Assembly (NCBI GenBank): GCA_003990745.1
Contig: RBNI01006188.1
Location: 1 to 11,623, forward strand
Source: Jimgerdemannia flammicorona
Taxonomy: Eukaryota > Mucoromycota > Endogonomycetes > Endogonales > Endogonaceae
Reading direction: 5' to 3'
DNA length: 11,623 nt
Part shown: positions 1-7,175 of the stretch, in pieces
Layout of the letters: each line of letters opens with the position of its first letter
Position numbering within the stretch: position 1 is the stretch's first letter
Made by a program: the position numbers and the translations under genes
Notes under the pieces: generated by a model
Told to the model about the DNA's origin: nothing
What the model saw: only the letters and a program-made list of their open reading frames with translations
Database searches by the model: none

Positions 1-86
1 TGGGGGGGGGGGAGAGCAGGGTTGACGCGTGGTTAAGAGTACTTCATCACTGTCGCTCAGCACGTGCGTCCCTCCATCATTTCCAG
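1..86 (+). other. 3' end of an upstream intron of the HIBADH gene
   Basis: This stretch opens with a run of 11 G and ends in a pyrimidine-rich tract and AG (ATTTCCAG, ending at 86). The family-like protein begins directly after it: the codon GGC at 86-88 would be completed by a G from the previous exon, giving a phase-1 intron. Upstream of 87 the same frame encodes nothing resembling the family. A second AG at 59-60 is an alternative acceptor, but it would add residues that do not fit. The donor lies outside the window. Confidence 0.6.
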
Positions 87-773
87 GCGTCCACGGCGCC
101 GAAGCCGCGACCCTAACTTTCATGGTGGGTGCGGCCTCACCCGCCGACTTCGACACCGCAAAACCAATCCTCTCGAGGATGGGCAAGAATGTTATTTACT
201 GCGGGTTGAGCGGCAACGGTCAGGTTGCCAAGATTTGTAATAATATGCTACTGGGGGTATCGATGGTAGCTGTGGCGGAGACGATGCAGCTAGGCGTGCG
301 CATGGGCATGGACCCGAAGCTACTGGCCAACATCCTCAACACCTCGACTGGGAGGTGCTGGTCCTCCGACACGTACAATCCCTGCCCAGGCGTCATCCCC
401 ACTGCACCGGCGTCCAGGGAATACCAAGGCGGGTTTGGGAATCAGCTCATGGCAAAAGATTTGAGGCTTGCGGTCAATGCAGCGATTGAGGCGAAGTCGA
501 CGATTTTCATGGGCACGTTGGCGCAGCAGGTGTATAACCAGGTGTCGAATACGGATGGGTACGAGAGGTTGGATTTCTCGAGCGTGTTTAAGGTGAGTTG
601 TTGGGTTTCACCTGTTTGGTTGGTTGGCGTGTCTGGTGTATCTAATTTCGCAGTATGGGATCAAGTTGTTCATGGAAATGTGATCCCAATAAATCGTTCC
701 ACCAACTAAACACTAATCCACTGCCGCTTTTCTTCAGTGGCTCGGCGAAGCGGATGACAAGGCGAAGAACTAA
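87..773 (+). CDS. 3-hydroxyisobutyrate dehydrogenase, C-terminal part (5' partial, one intron)
   Basis: Members of this family oxidise 3-hydroxyisobutyrate to methylmalonate semialdehyde with NAD+ in valine breakdown, usually in mitochondria. The exon 87-592 begins inside the substrate-binding motif (GVHGAEAATLTFMVG) and carries the catalytic signature GNGQVAKICNNMLLG, where Lys and Asn of the G-x3-K-x3-N pattern are kept. It then shows the helical C-terminal domain with GFGNQLMAKDLRLA. An intron at 593-737 (phase 0) joins FSSVFK to WLGEADDKAKN and a TAA at 771-773. About 179 codons of a protein usually near 300-340 residues are present; the NAD-binding Rossmann half and any mitochondrial presequence lie upstream of the window. 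No stop or frameshift is seen, and the exon is GC-rich with normal CpG, unlike the repeats downstream, so this is probably a live host gene. A 6-phosphogluconate-dehydrogenase-like paralogue is possible, but the AEAATLTFM and KICNN motifs favour HIBADH. Confidence 0.88.
593..737 (+). other. Spliceosomal intron in the HIBADH gene
   Basis: The donor GTGAGT at 593-598 follows codon AAG, so the phase is 0. The acceptor TTTTCTTCAG ends at 737 after a pyrimidine tract, with CTAAT-type branch candidates about 20-30 nt upstream. Splicing here yields a natural C-terminus. Two alternatives exist: an acceptor at 653 (61-nt intron with CTAAT at 642-646), giving a tail YGIKLFMEM, or a weaker donor GTATGG at 653 that would retain 60 nt in frame. 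At 145 nt the chosen intron is somewhat long for a filamentous fungus. Confidence 0.7.
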
Positions 774-1100
774 GCTCCTGAAGATACCAGAATAGAACAT
801 ATGTAGCATCAAACAATTTGGAAGGATTAAAATAACGCAAAGTCAAACAAATAAATGTACGCAAATCGTAGACAAAAAAAGGAATTGTATGCGGAATTCT
901 AAATGTACGGGTTTGAAAGTCACCCTCTGGTGTGACATTATCTAGGCCGAAAATGGAATACTGATTTGAGTAGGTACAGAGTTGGATTGAGCAGATGAGC
1001 ACAGTAAACAAGACACATCTGATTGTAGATGATATGGTGGTTGGCTTGGGTGTAAGAGAGAATATTGAAGTGGTGCAGAAAGGTTTGCAAAGAGGTGGCA
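774..1100. other. 3' flank of HIBADH, no gene recognised
   Basis: After the HIBADH stop the sequence is AT-rich. It can be read without stops on the minus strand (706-1101), but that translation has no recognisable domain and overlaps the last HIBADH exon, so I treat it as chance. Nothing else is supported here apart from the poly(A) candidate. Confidence 0.5.
850..855 (+). terminator. Poly(A) signal candidate for the HIBADH transcript
   Basis: AATAAA lies 77 nt after the stop codon at 771-773, in AT-rich sequence. The position suits a fungal 3' UTR, but the hexamer is common in such sequence, so support is modest. Confidence 0.4.
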
Positions 1101-1813
1101 TATAAAGTTGAATTAGAATAAGTGTGAGTTTATAGTTATTGAGGATGAATTGAATAAGAATGGGAGGTTTTAGAGAACAGTTGAGAAGAGAGGCAATTTG
1201 GTTAGTTTTAGTATTTGGAATAGTTTTGAAAGAGGAGTAGTGGAAGGGGATTATTAGGAAGTAGAGAGGAGGTTTTGAAGAGGTGAGCTGATAGATATTT
1301 ATTACTAGTTAAATAAGTAGTAGTATTGAATATATATTAACTATCTAAACTATAGTATCTAGAGTACTATTTGTATTTTTCTGAGTAAGTAGTAAAGAGG
1401 TTGAAGAAGGTAGTAGAGAGATGATTGTAGAAAAGAAAAAAAAATCCTAGATGAGCTAAGAGATATTGATATTAAAGGAAGAGAAAGTAGATTTAATTTA
1501 GTAGACTCTTACCAGAAATTAAAGATATGAGAAGATAGTAAGAGAGAAGAATGATGAAATTAAGAATGAGAAGTAAAGTAATTTAATAAAGAATAATTAG
1601 AGACTAGGTAAGTATGAGATATTTGGTGACTTCTGAACAATAGTTGAGAGTTATCTAGAAGTAAGATAGTGAAATAATAGAGAGGGGGAAAGATAAGATA
1701 ATTTGAGAGAGTAGTTGGTAGAATATATTAGTAATAAGTAGCTCACTATTAGGTAGATATTGGCAGTATGGATGGAGTTGACTAGACACTGGCTATATGT
1801 ATTCAAGGATAAG
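1100..1813. other. C-depleted, purine-rich intergenic tract (probable mutated repeat relic)
   Basis: The + strand here is almost without cytosine. I count 13 C in the 360 nt of 1381-1740, while A and G dominate and T is near a quarter. CpG is absent there and CpA nearly so, while its complement TpG stays common. That is what C-to-T change confined to one strand would leave. All frames are full of TAG, TAA and TGA, and no protein family can be read. It ends sharply at the LTR start at 1814, where composition flips to C-rich and G-poor. The original sequence is unknown; a very old RIP-mutated transposon is the simplest explanation. Confidence 0.55.
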
Positions 1814-1833
1814 TGTAAGCGCACAACCTCCAA

Positions 1834-1882
1834 AGCCACAGAAATCACACGTCACCCTCTGAATAAGCCACCGAAATCACAC
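1834..1882 (+). repeat. Direct repeat in U3, 17-bp units
   Basis: Two near-identical 17-bp units AGCCAC[A/C]GAAATCACAC lie at 1834-1850 and 1866-1882, offset by 32 bp. Both recur in the 3' LTR. They stand just inside the LTR end and may be protein-binding or enhancer repeats; no function can be assigned. Confidence 0.6.
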
Positions 1883-1925
1883 ACAATCTCCAAACAAATC
1901 TGAAAATCACCTGCAAGATCATGAA

Positions 1926-1976
1926 GCTGAGTCAAACAGAAGTCACAGCATACAAAGCTGAGTCAATACGAAGTCA
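1926..1976 (+). promoter_or_regulatory. Paired TGAGTCA (Gcn4/AP-1-type) sites in a U3 direct repeat
   Basis: Two 20-bp units beginning GCTGAGTCAA and ending GAAGTCA lie at 1926-1945 and 1957-1976, offset by 31 bp. Each holds TGAGTCA (1928-1934 and 1959-1965), the core bound by fungal Gcn4/CPC1-type bZIP factors. Both cores are unchanged in the 3' LTR (10500-10506 and 10531-10537) although the bases around them have mutated. A third related core, TGACTCA, is at 3262-3268. A regulatory role is inference. Confidence 0.4.
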
Positions 1977-2100
1977 TGGAATACAAGGTTCACACAAATG
2001 GAATCTTACCAATCAAGAACAGATGCATATATACCGAGCCCCGAGACACATTGAAAGAGAACCAAAACAAATAACAACTACAACTTCCAAACACACAAAC

Positions 2101-3198
2101 ATGACTACCGAGATCTACAACTGCATCCGTACTGATATTTGGAATACCATTGTCAACCGAGCCACACCCCCTCTGCCCCTCATGAATATCTATAGCCAAG
2201 CACCCCTCTACTTTATAGAAGCCCAATGGAATGCCCTGAACATGCTTAACGAGGCCCACTGGATTGGACAAATCTCAAGCTACTACCAGATTGGCTGCCT
2301 CCTGGAAGATATGGTCAAACACCACCATGACACAGACATTACCCAGATGTCTTAACACCAGAAGCTCATCGCCCGCAAGCACCAAGAACTCTTCTACGAG
2401 TACAGCACCTTTATTTCCCATCTCCGAGTTACTACCAGCGAAATGGTTGCTACTCTGTCCTACAACCAAATCGATGAAATGATATAAGAACTCAACTACA
2501 AGTATCTCGAGTATGTTGAAACTACAGACAGAACCTTCCTGCACTCCGATGACCACATCCTGCGAATGCCCCAAGTTGGATATGCCATGAAGGATGTCTA
2601 TGATATAATCAACTTCGACAAAGATAAAGCAGAAGACAATGATCCTTCTGACACTGACATGACCTCAAGCCAAGGATCTCTACCAACCCTGATCATACCG
2701 CCAACCTTGCCAATGAACTTACAACAATTCATAACCATATACGAGACTTATTGGGACAATAACCACTGATATGAATACTAATCTGCATTCACCCCTGATT
2801 ACTTCAACTATAACAAAGAGACCAGAGAACACAATCTATACCTTCAGACAATCCTTGAAGTTGAACCAACCACTCCACCACCCAAGTACAAGCAACATGA
2901 ACCACAGCTGCCAGCTTACTACAACCCCATGACTCATAGTGCTGTAACCTATAGAAGGTATATAGACAGTGAATCTGATGAAAGCAAAAATAATGTACCA
3001 CTTCTTCGCCCACCAACACCGTATCTAGCATATGAGACTGATGATGCTATCCTGTGAGATGGAGATGAAGTTCCAATGTATTACTACCTCAGTGAATAAG
3101 GAGAAGTAATCCGCGAACCACTTTTTCTAGACAACTACTTCATCAGAGATGAAGCAATTAATGGTGATGTCATCGAAGACTATCCAGACAGTACCTAA
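2101..3198 (+). pseudogene. U3-internal protein frame of unknown function, broken (5' LTR copy)
   Basis: A single frame of 365 codons runs from ATG 2101 to TAA 3196 with no frameshift. Six stops interrupt it: 2353, 2485, 2767, 2776, 3055 and 3097. It can be extended upstream in frame to an ATG at 1921. At 2353 and 2485 the 3' LTR copy has CAA (Gln) where this copy has TAA, so those stops are C-to-T damage and the progenitor was open there. The first half looks helical, with many charged and aromatic residues (ISSYYQIG, KYLEYVE, DVYDIINF). The second half is acidic, Pro/Tyr-rich and probably disordered (EPTTPPPKYKQHEPQ, ESDESK). I recognise no domain, signal peptide or membrane segment. It lies upstream of the LTR TATA box, so it would need its own promoter or expression from read-through of the other LTR. 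It may be an accessory protein or a captured fragment of gag or host origin. Confidence 0.65.
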
Positions 3199-3260
3199 AA
3201 TCATAAATAGGTTAGCAGTTATAGTATAGTTAGATTAGTCTTGTACGACATGACTGTGAA

Positions 3261-3276
3261 CTGACTCAGCAGTCAG
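3261..3276 (+). other. Short inverted repeat overlapping a TGACTCA core
   Basis: CTGACT and AGTCAG form 6-bp arms around a CAGC loop, and the left arm overlaps the bZIP core TGACTCA at 3262-3268. It lies about 120 bp upstream of the LTR TATA box. It could be a factor-binding site or chance. Confidence 0.3.
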
Positions 3277-3387
3277 ACAATCTCTTGATATATCAGATCA
3301 CACTTATACTATGTGACTGCATTCCGACTCAGCAAAGCACTTAGTGCTACACCCATATTTAGTATAGTTCAGATAGCCCCTCACTAG

Positions 3388-3395
3388 TATAAATA
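3388..3395 (+). promoter_or_regulatory. LTR TATA box
   Basis: TATAAATA is followed by a C/T-rich stretch (CCCTCTCCCCCAGACC) typical of a fungal core promoter. It lies some 200 bp before the LTR end, so it probably drives the genomic RNA, with R starting around 3415-3430. The start site itself cannot be seen. Confidence 0.55.
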
Positions 3396-3512
3396 CCCTC
3401 TCCCCCAGACCTCAGAATCTCAGACCTGAACAATCCAAACACAACTCCTAAACACTTCCCCACAATATCCCCTCACACAACTACTCCTAGTATAGCAATA
3501 TCATGAATAGTG

Positions 3513-3518
3513 AATAAA
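3513..3518 (+). terminator. LTR poly(A) signal
   Basis: AATAAA about 120 nt downstream of the LTR TATA box fits the poly(A) signal at the end of R. The 3' LTR no longer contains this region, so transcripts of this copy could not end here. Confidence 0.45.
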
Positions 3519-3589
3519 TCTATTTAATAATCCACAAATCACTCTTAAGTAAATCTGCTCCCTGTTAGGTCCTACTCCTAACCCCATCA

Positions 3590-3623
3590 TGAAATTTCCT
3601 AATTGGGTATTGTCTGCAGTGAT
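3590..3623 (+). other. Short leader between LTR and gag, expected primer-binding site
   Basis: Only about 34 nt separate the presumed LTR end from the gag ATG at 3624. A primer-binding site complementary to a tRNA 3' end would start with TGG; the one candidate is TGGGTATTGTCTGCAG at 3604-3619. I cannot match it to a tRNA with confidence, and the hypermutation may have altered it. Self-priming as in Tf1 is an alternative. Confidence 0.35.
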
Positions 3624-5973
3624 ATGCCAATTAAACTAAGCTGGTCTTAGTTTCTTGAACTTCCTGAAATACAGAAAATCCTGAACATCTAGAACTAGTC
3701 CGAAGAAGGACTTTGGTTGAGACATCAACCCGATCTTGAAATCAATAAGTGTAGAGGATGTACTCCATATGAAATTGATCTTAACTATAAGAAAACAGTC
3801 TTCCAGAATATCCAGAACTTCCAGAAAACTCTTCCAGAACTACGTAACAGTTACCCTAAAAAGCAACCCTCTTACAACTTGGTAGCAGTGGTTTACAATC
3901 CAATTCTGCTTCAAGACACTTCCTCACCCCACTACAAACCCTTCTGCGAATTCCTACAAGTTGGTATAAAGCCCAACCTCTGAACTGGAATTTATTCTAA
4001 ACCATCTGACAATCTGGAGAGAATTGAACCTGACGTACAAGGACAATTTGACCTCCACACCTGCAACAAGTGGGACAAACTTCATTCAAAGAAAGAAGTA
4101 TTCCGATTAAACCAGCATATAGGTGAAACCCTATTCACCGAACTCCTTGCCCTACACCCAGCAAGTCAAGATGAAGAAGGACTTATAGAAGCCTTCTTTA
4201 CTCTTCTCAACAAGAGTTTTGTCAGCTCCACAAATCCGAGTGACCTAGGACAACCAGCAGCAGTCTTTCTTGCCTTAGTTCCTCACAAAGCCCAAGCCTC
4301 TGTAGCCAAGTGGCTCAACTCTACCGACTTTCACCATACTAGGACCAAGACCGCATTATACTACCAATTCCAGAACAGCAAGGCCCGCCATATTCTTAAG
4401 GAAGAAGCAAGAGAAACTCTTCATCAACTACCTGATCCTGAACCTGAAACAGGCTCTACTACAACCCTATCTGAATCTGAAACCAATACCAAACTGGAAC
4501 TTGACTTTGAATTAAGTCCATCTGAAATCAGATATACAACTGATTCTGTCTACTTTGATGCCGAGTAAACCCAAGTACACGGGGACCAAACCGAAGAGGA
4601 GGAGGAGTATCTCAGCGAATTCGATCCTGGATACACTGTCGAAGAAGACGAACCTCCATTAGGACAGAACACACCTACACAGCAACAGACAGCTATCTAT
4701 CAAGCCCTTACTCCAGACCCACAACTATTACTCCAGCAACTTACACAGACCCAAAGAACCCCATCGTACTCTGTACCAGTACCTCAAATAGTACCAGTAA
4801 TACCACTATCAGCAGTCCAACCACCTCTAGTAAACAATATGGCAAACCAACAGATTCTAGACCTCATAGCTCAGGTAGCCATAATGGCAGCAACCATTAC
4901 TGCCTTAGCCGAACAGACCCGATCTACAAAAAATCTGAGTCTACCTACCTTCAATGGTACTGCATAAGAAGTCCAAAGCTTTATTAGTATAGTTGACACC
5001 AACTTTGAAGCCAATCAATGGACCAACAAATGAGTTGCTGACCATGTCCTGACAAACAATCAAGACCACACTCTGGAACAACTCTTTGCTACCACTACAG
5101 CCTATGTCCACCAAGTTGTTACATTCTTCTGAGGACCTGCTGAAGAATGGTGGTGAACCCTTCCTGAAAAACCCCTCACATGGGACACCTGACCTGCAGT
5201 AGTTGCTCAGAATGCAGCAAACAATGCCCCAGGATATGGAGCCTATCCTGCAGCCCCTGGACTTAAACAACTCATGATTGCTCAATATCGCAGCAAAACC
5301 ATGATCGCTGAATCCCAAGTAAAACTCCGCAACCTCAAATTCGATGTATATGGCAAGGAGGAATTCGAAACCTTCTATACAAAACTCGAGTCACTTCTGA
5401 ACACTGTTGGCCTAGGATATATTGCCAATGATGAAGCACAAAATGGTACAAGAGCAGATCATTTATTCGATGCCCTGCCTGAATGGCTTACTAGAAAAAT
5501 CCGAGAACAAGGACACCCAGTTGGTTGTGATCACCAACAATAGTGCCTGGTAAGAATCAAGACAATGGTCAAGCGAATCTTAACAGCTGGACCAATTCTG
5601 CCCCAAAGACAATTCAACAACAAGGAAAAAACTTGGACCAAGAAAGAAGAACCCAAGTATGAAGCATCCTGAGCTCCCTCAACATCTACTTCGTGGATAC
5701 CCAGAAATCATGAATCCACCCAGCTGAGCACCTTCAAGAAACTCACTGAAGGTGAAAGGAATGAACTTAGAAGAAGCAGAGCATGCTTCTATTGCTGAAA
5801 GACAGGACACATGGCCAGCATCTGCCCTAACCAAAAACCCCAAACAGTAACATGAGCAACTGTTACCACTCTGCACCACCTCAACAATCTGACCACCAGA
5901 ACCCTAGACTTTGTCAAGTTAAGACAAACTGCCAAAGCCCCAACCAAAGGAAGTCAAAAAGCAGCTGGATACA
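3624..5973 (+). pseudogene. gag: gag (capsid and nucleocapsid), broken
   Basis: The frame starts at ATG 3624 (MPIKLSWS) and can be followed for about 780 codons in one frame. It has 14 stops, at 3648, 3690, 3696, 3981, 4566, 4965, 5031, 5130, 5154, 5190, 5541, 5670, 5796 and 5853. The first 430 or so codons form an unusually long N-terminal part, including an acidic stretch near 4590-4670 and a Gln/Pro/Val-rich linker near 4680-4850. A capsid-like region follows at about 4930-5520 (LPTFNGTA, GPAEEWW, FYTKLESLLNTVGLGY, LPEWLTRKIREQ). A nucleocapsid CCHC knuckle sits at 5784-5825 with spacing C-x2-C-x4-H-x4-C; one x position is now TGA. Gag would package the RNA in cytoplasmic particles. The frame runs without a stop codon from the knuckle region into the dUTPase, apart from the TGA at 5853, so nucleocapsid and dUTPase were probably made as one polypeptide. 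Confidence 0.85.
5784..5825 (+). other. Nucleocapsid zinc knuckle (CCHC)
   Basis: Cys codons at 5784, 5793 and 5823 and a His codon at 5808 give the retroviral knuckle spacing exactly. The residue after the second Cys is a stop (TGA, 5796), probably a former Arg CGA or Trp TGG. This marks the end of gag and the border to the dUTPase. Confidence 0.85.
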
Positions 5974-6303
5974 GCCGAAGAAGCTATAGTCTCTAACCAA
6001 GAAGTCAAGCAAGTCTACACAGGAATCAGTATCCAAATTCCTGAGGGACATATTGGAAGAATATGCTGTCGCAGCAGCCTAGCATTGAAAGGACTCTCAG
6101 TGGAAGGAGGAGTCATTGATGAAGATTACACAGGGGAAATTATTGTCCTAATCTGAAACTACAGTTGGATATCCTTCAAGATTCCCATTGGATTCTGCAT
6201 TGCCCAGGTCCTATTCGAAAAAATCAAGTCAACCCTGACAGTCAAGGAAGTCCCTGAACTACTGCACACCATCCGAGGATCCAAAGAATTTGATTCATCA
6301 AAT
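5913..6303 (+). pseudogene. dUTPase domain within gag-pol, broken
   Basis: Trimeric dUTPases hydrolyse dUTP to dUMP and pyrophosphate, limiting uracil in new DNA. All five family motifs can be traced. Motif 1 is APTKGSQKAAGY (frame of gag, ending near 5972) and continues one frame over as EEAIVS. Next come TGISIQIPEGHIGRI, motif 2 RSSLALKGL and motif 3 GVIDEDYTGEI (6109-6141), with the catalytic Asp and the uracil-stacking Tyr. Motif 4 is GFCIAQV, where the family usually has a form like GDRIAQ. Motif 5 survives only as RGSKEFDSSN, its glycines replaced by Lys, Glu and Asp as G-to-A changes would do. Length, about 130 codons, fits the family. A small deletion in motif 1 shifts the frame, and TGA at 6154 stops it. 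It lies between nucleocapsid and protease, as in betaretroviruses; lentiviruses that have the domain carry it after RNase H. It is certainly inactive here. Confidence 0.88.
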
Positions 6304-7173
6304 AAGGCCCCAGTCCAATTTACCATGAACAAAGAAGAACAATTCTACAAGAAAATCGAAGATAGATATGTATCAAGTGGCCGATGCCCCCATGATATTG
6401 GAATATACTCTTCCCGAATGATTGATGATTGCTTCTTTTGTGTCAATGAACTGGCTCAAAGAAGAACCAACAGAAGGAAAGCTCCTACAACCGAAATCAC
6501 CACTATTGGATCAGACAAACTGCTTATACTTAAAGCTTTTGTCAATCAAGCACCTGTTAAGATCATGATAGACAGTGGTGCCTCAGGCAACTTCATCAAT
6601 GAAGAAACAGCCAACAGACTCAAGGTCTTCACCTCTCCAGTACAACAAACTCAAGCAGTTGCCACAGCTAATAGAACCTCACATGTTATTAGCAAAGAAG
6701 TCCACAATCTATCCTTCCAAATCGGTGACTATTGAGTACATATTACCCTCCAGGTCATACCACTCCCTGACAATGAAATCATCCTTGGAACTCCATGGTT
6801 AAAACAAGAGAACCCTATGATCGATTGGGTAAACCATTCTCTGACCATCAAGAAAGGTCACCACAACTTCAAACTGCAAGACGAAAAGGACCCACTCAAC
6901 TCTAGTAATCCTGGACCAAAGATTACCTACATCAACAAGCTACAACTCAAGAAATTGGCCAAGAAATGCCCTCTCCTTGCTATCTCCATCTGTCCATCTA
7001 AAGGAGAACCTAAGAACTCTGAAGAAGACTTTTCCAAAATTGACAGCTATGTCAGACCACTACTCCAGAAATTCCGAGACATATTTCTGAAGAAGCTTCT
7101 GAAAGGCCTACCTCCCAAACAAACAGTGGACCATGCCATCAAGACTATTCCAGATGCAAAACCAGCCTTCAAG
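6304..7173 (+). pseudogene. pol: retropepsin-type aspartic protease and linker to RT, broken
   Basis: The frame is that of the downstream part of the dUTPase. The protease active site is IDSGASGNFINEE (catalytic Asp at 6571) and the C-terminal conserved element is IILGTPWL (near 6778-6798), so the fold runs from about 6500 to 6830. Each subunit of the homodimer supplies one Asp; the enzyme cuts Gag-Pol in the particle. TGA at 6733 lies between the two motifs. A Lys-rich linker follows, then PPKQTVDHAIKTIPDAKPAF, the usual lead-in to RT in Ty3/Gypsy pol. A one-base frame change near 7174 moves the reading into the RT frame. Residues before the active site (GRCPHDIGIYSSRMIDDCFF, about 6379-6438) do not match anything I recognise. 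Confidence 0.85.
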
Positions 7174-7175
7174 TA

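Larger units (their letters stand above)
1814..3589 (+). repeat. 5' LTR (about 1.78 kb, 3' boundary approximate)
   Basis: The start at TGTAAGC is fixed by alignment with the copy that follows the polypurine tract at 10386. Bases 1814-2634 match 10386-11206 with no gap and about 91 percent identity. The rest of this LTR has no partner because the other copy is cut. The end is placed at CCATCA (3589) from the TG...CA rule. U3 would run to the TATA box at 3388 and R/U5 would follow, with AATAAA at 3513. The end could lie anywhere from about 3560 to 3620, since the gag ATG is at 3624. A 1.1-kb protein frame sits inside U3. Confidence 0.75.

Noticed and set aside
1..12. Poly-G run at the window start as a biological feature
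   Set aside because: It lies at the window edge in an apparent intron; it may be a simple repeat or assembly artefact, and there is no context to judge.
706..1101. Minus-strand open frame of 131 codons
   Set aside because: It overlaps the HIBADH last exon and its poly(A) region, has no recognisable domain, and its composition is what AT-rich flank would give by chance.
1834..1976. CRISPR-like array (short repeats with about 31-32 bp periodicity)
   Set aside because: Only two units of each of two unrelated repeats, inside a eukaryotic LTR and repeated in the second LTR; no array structure.
4941..5318. Minus-strand open frame of 125 codons within gag
   Set aside because: The + strand carries a capsid-like coding frame here; the antisense frame is open only because stop codons read in reverse are not stops. 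No domain seen.
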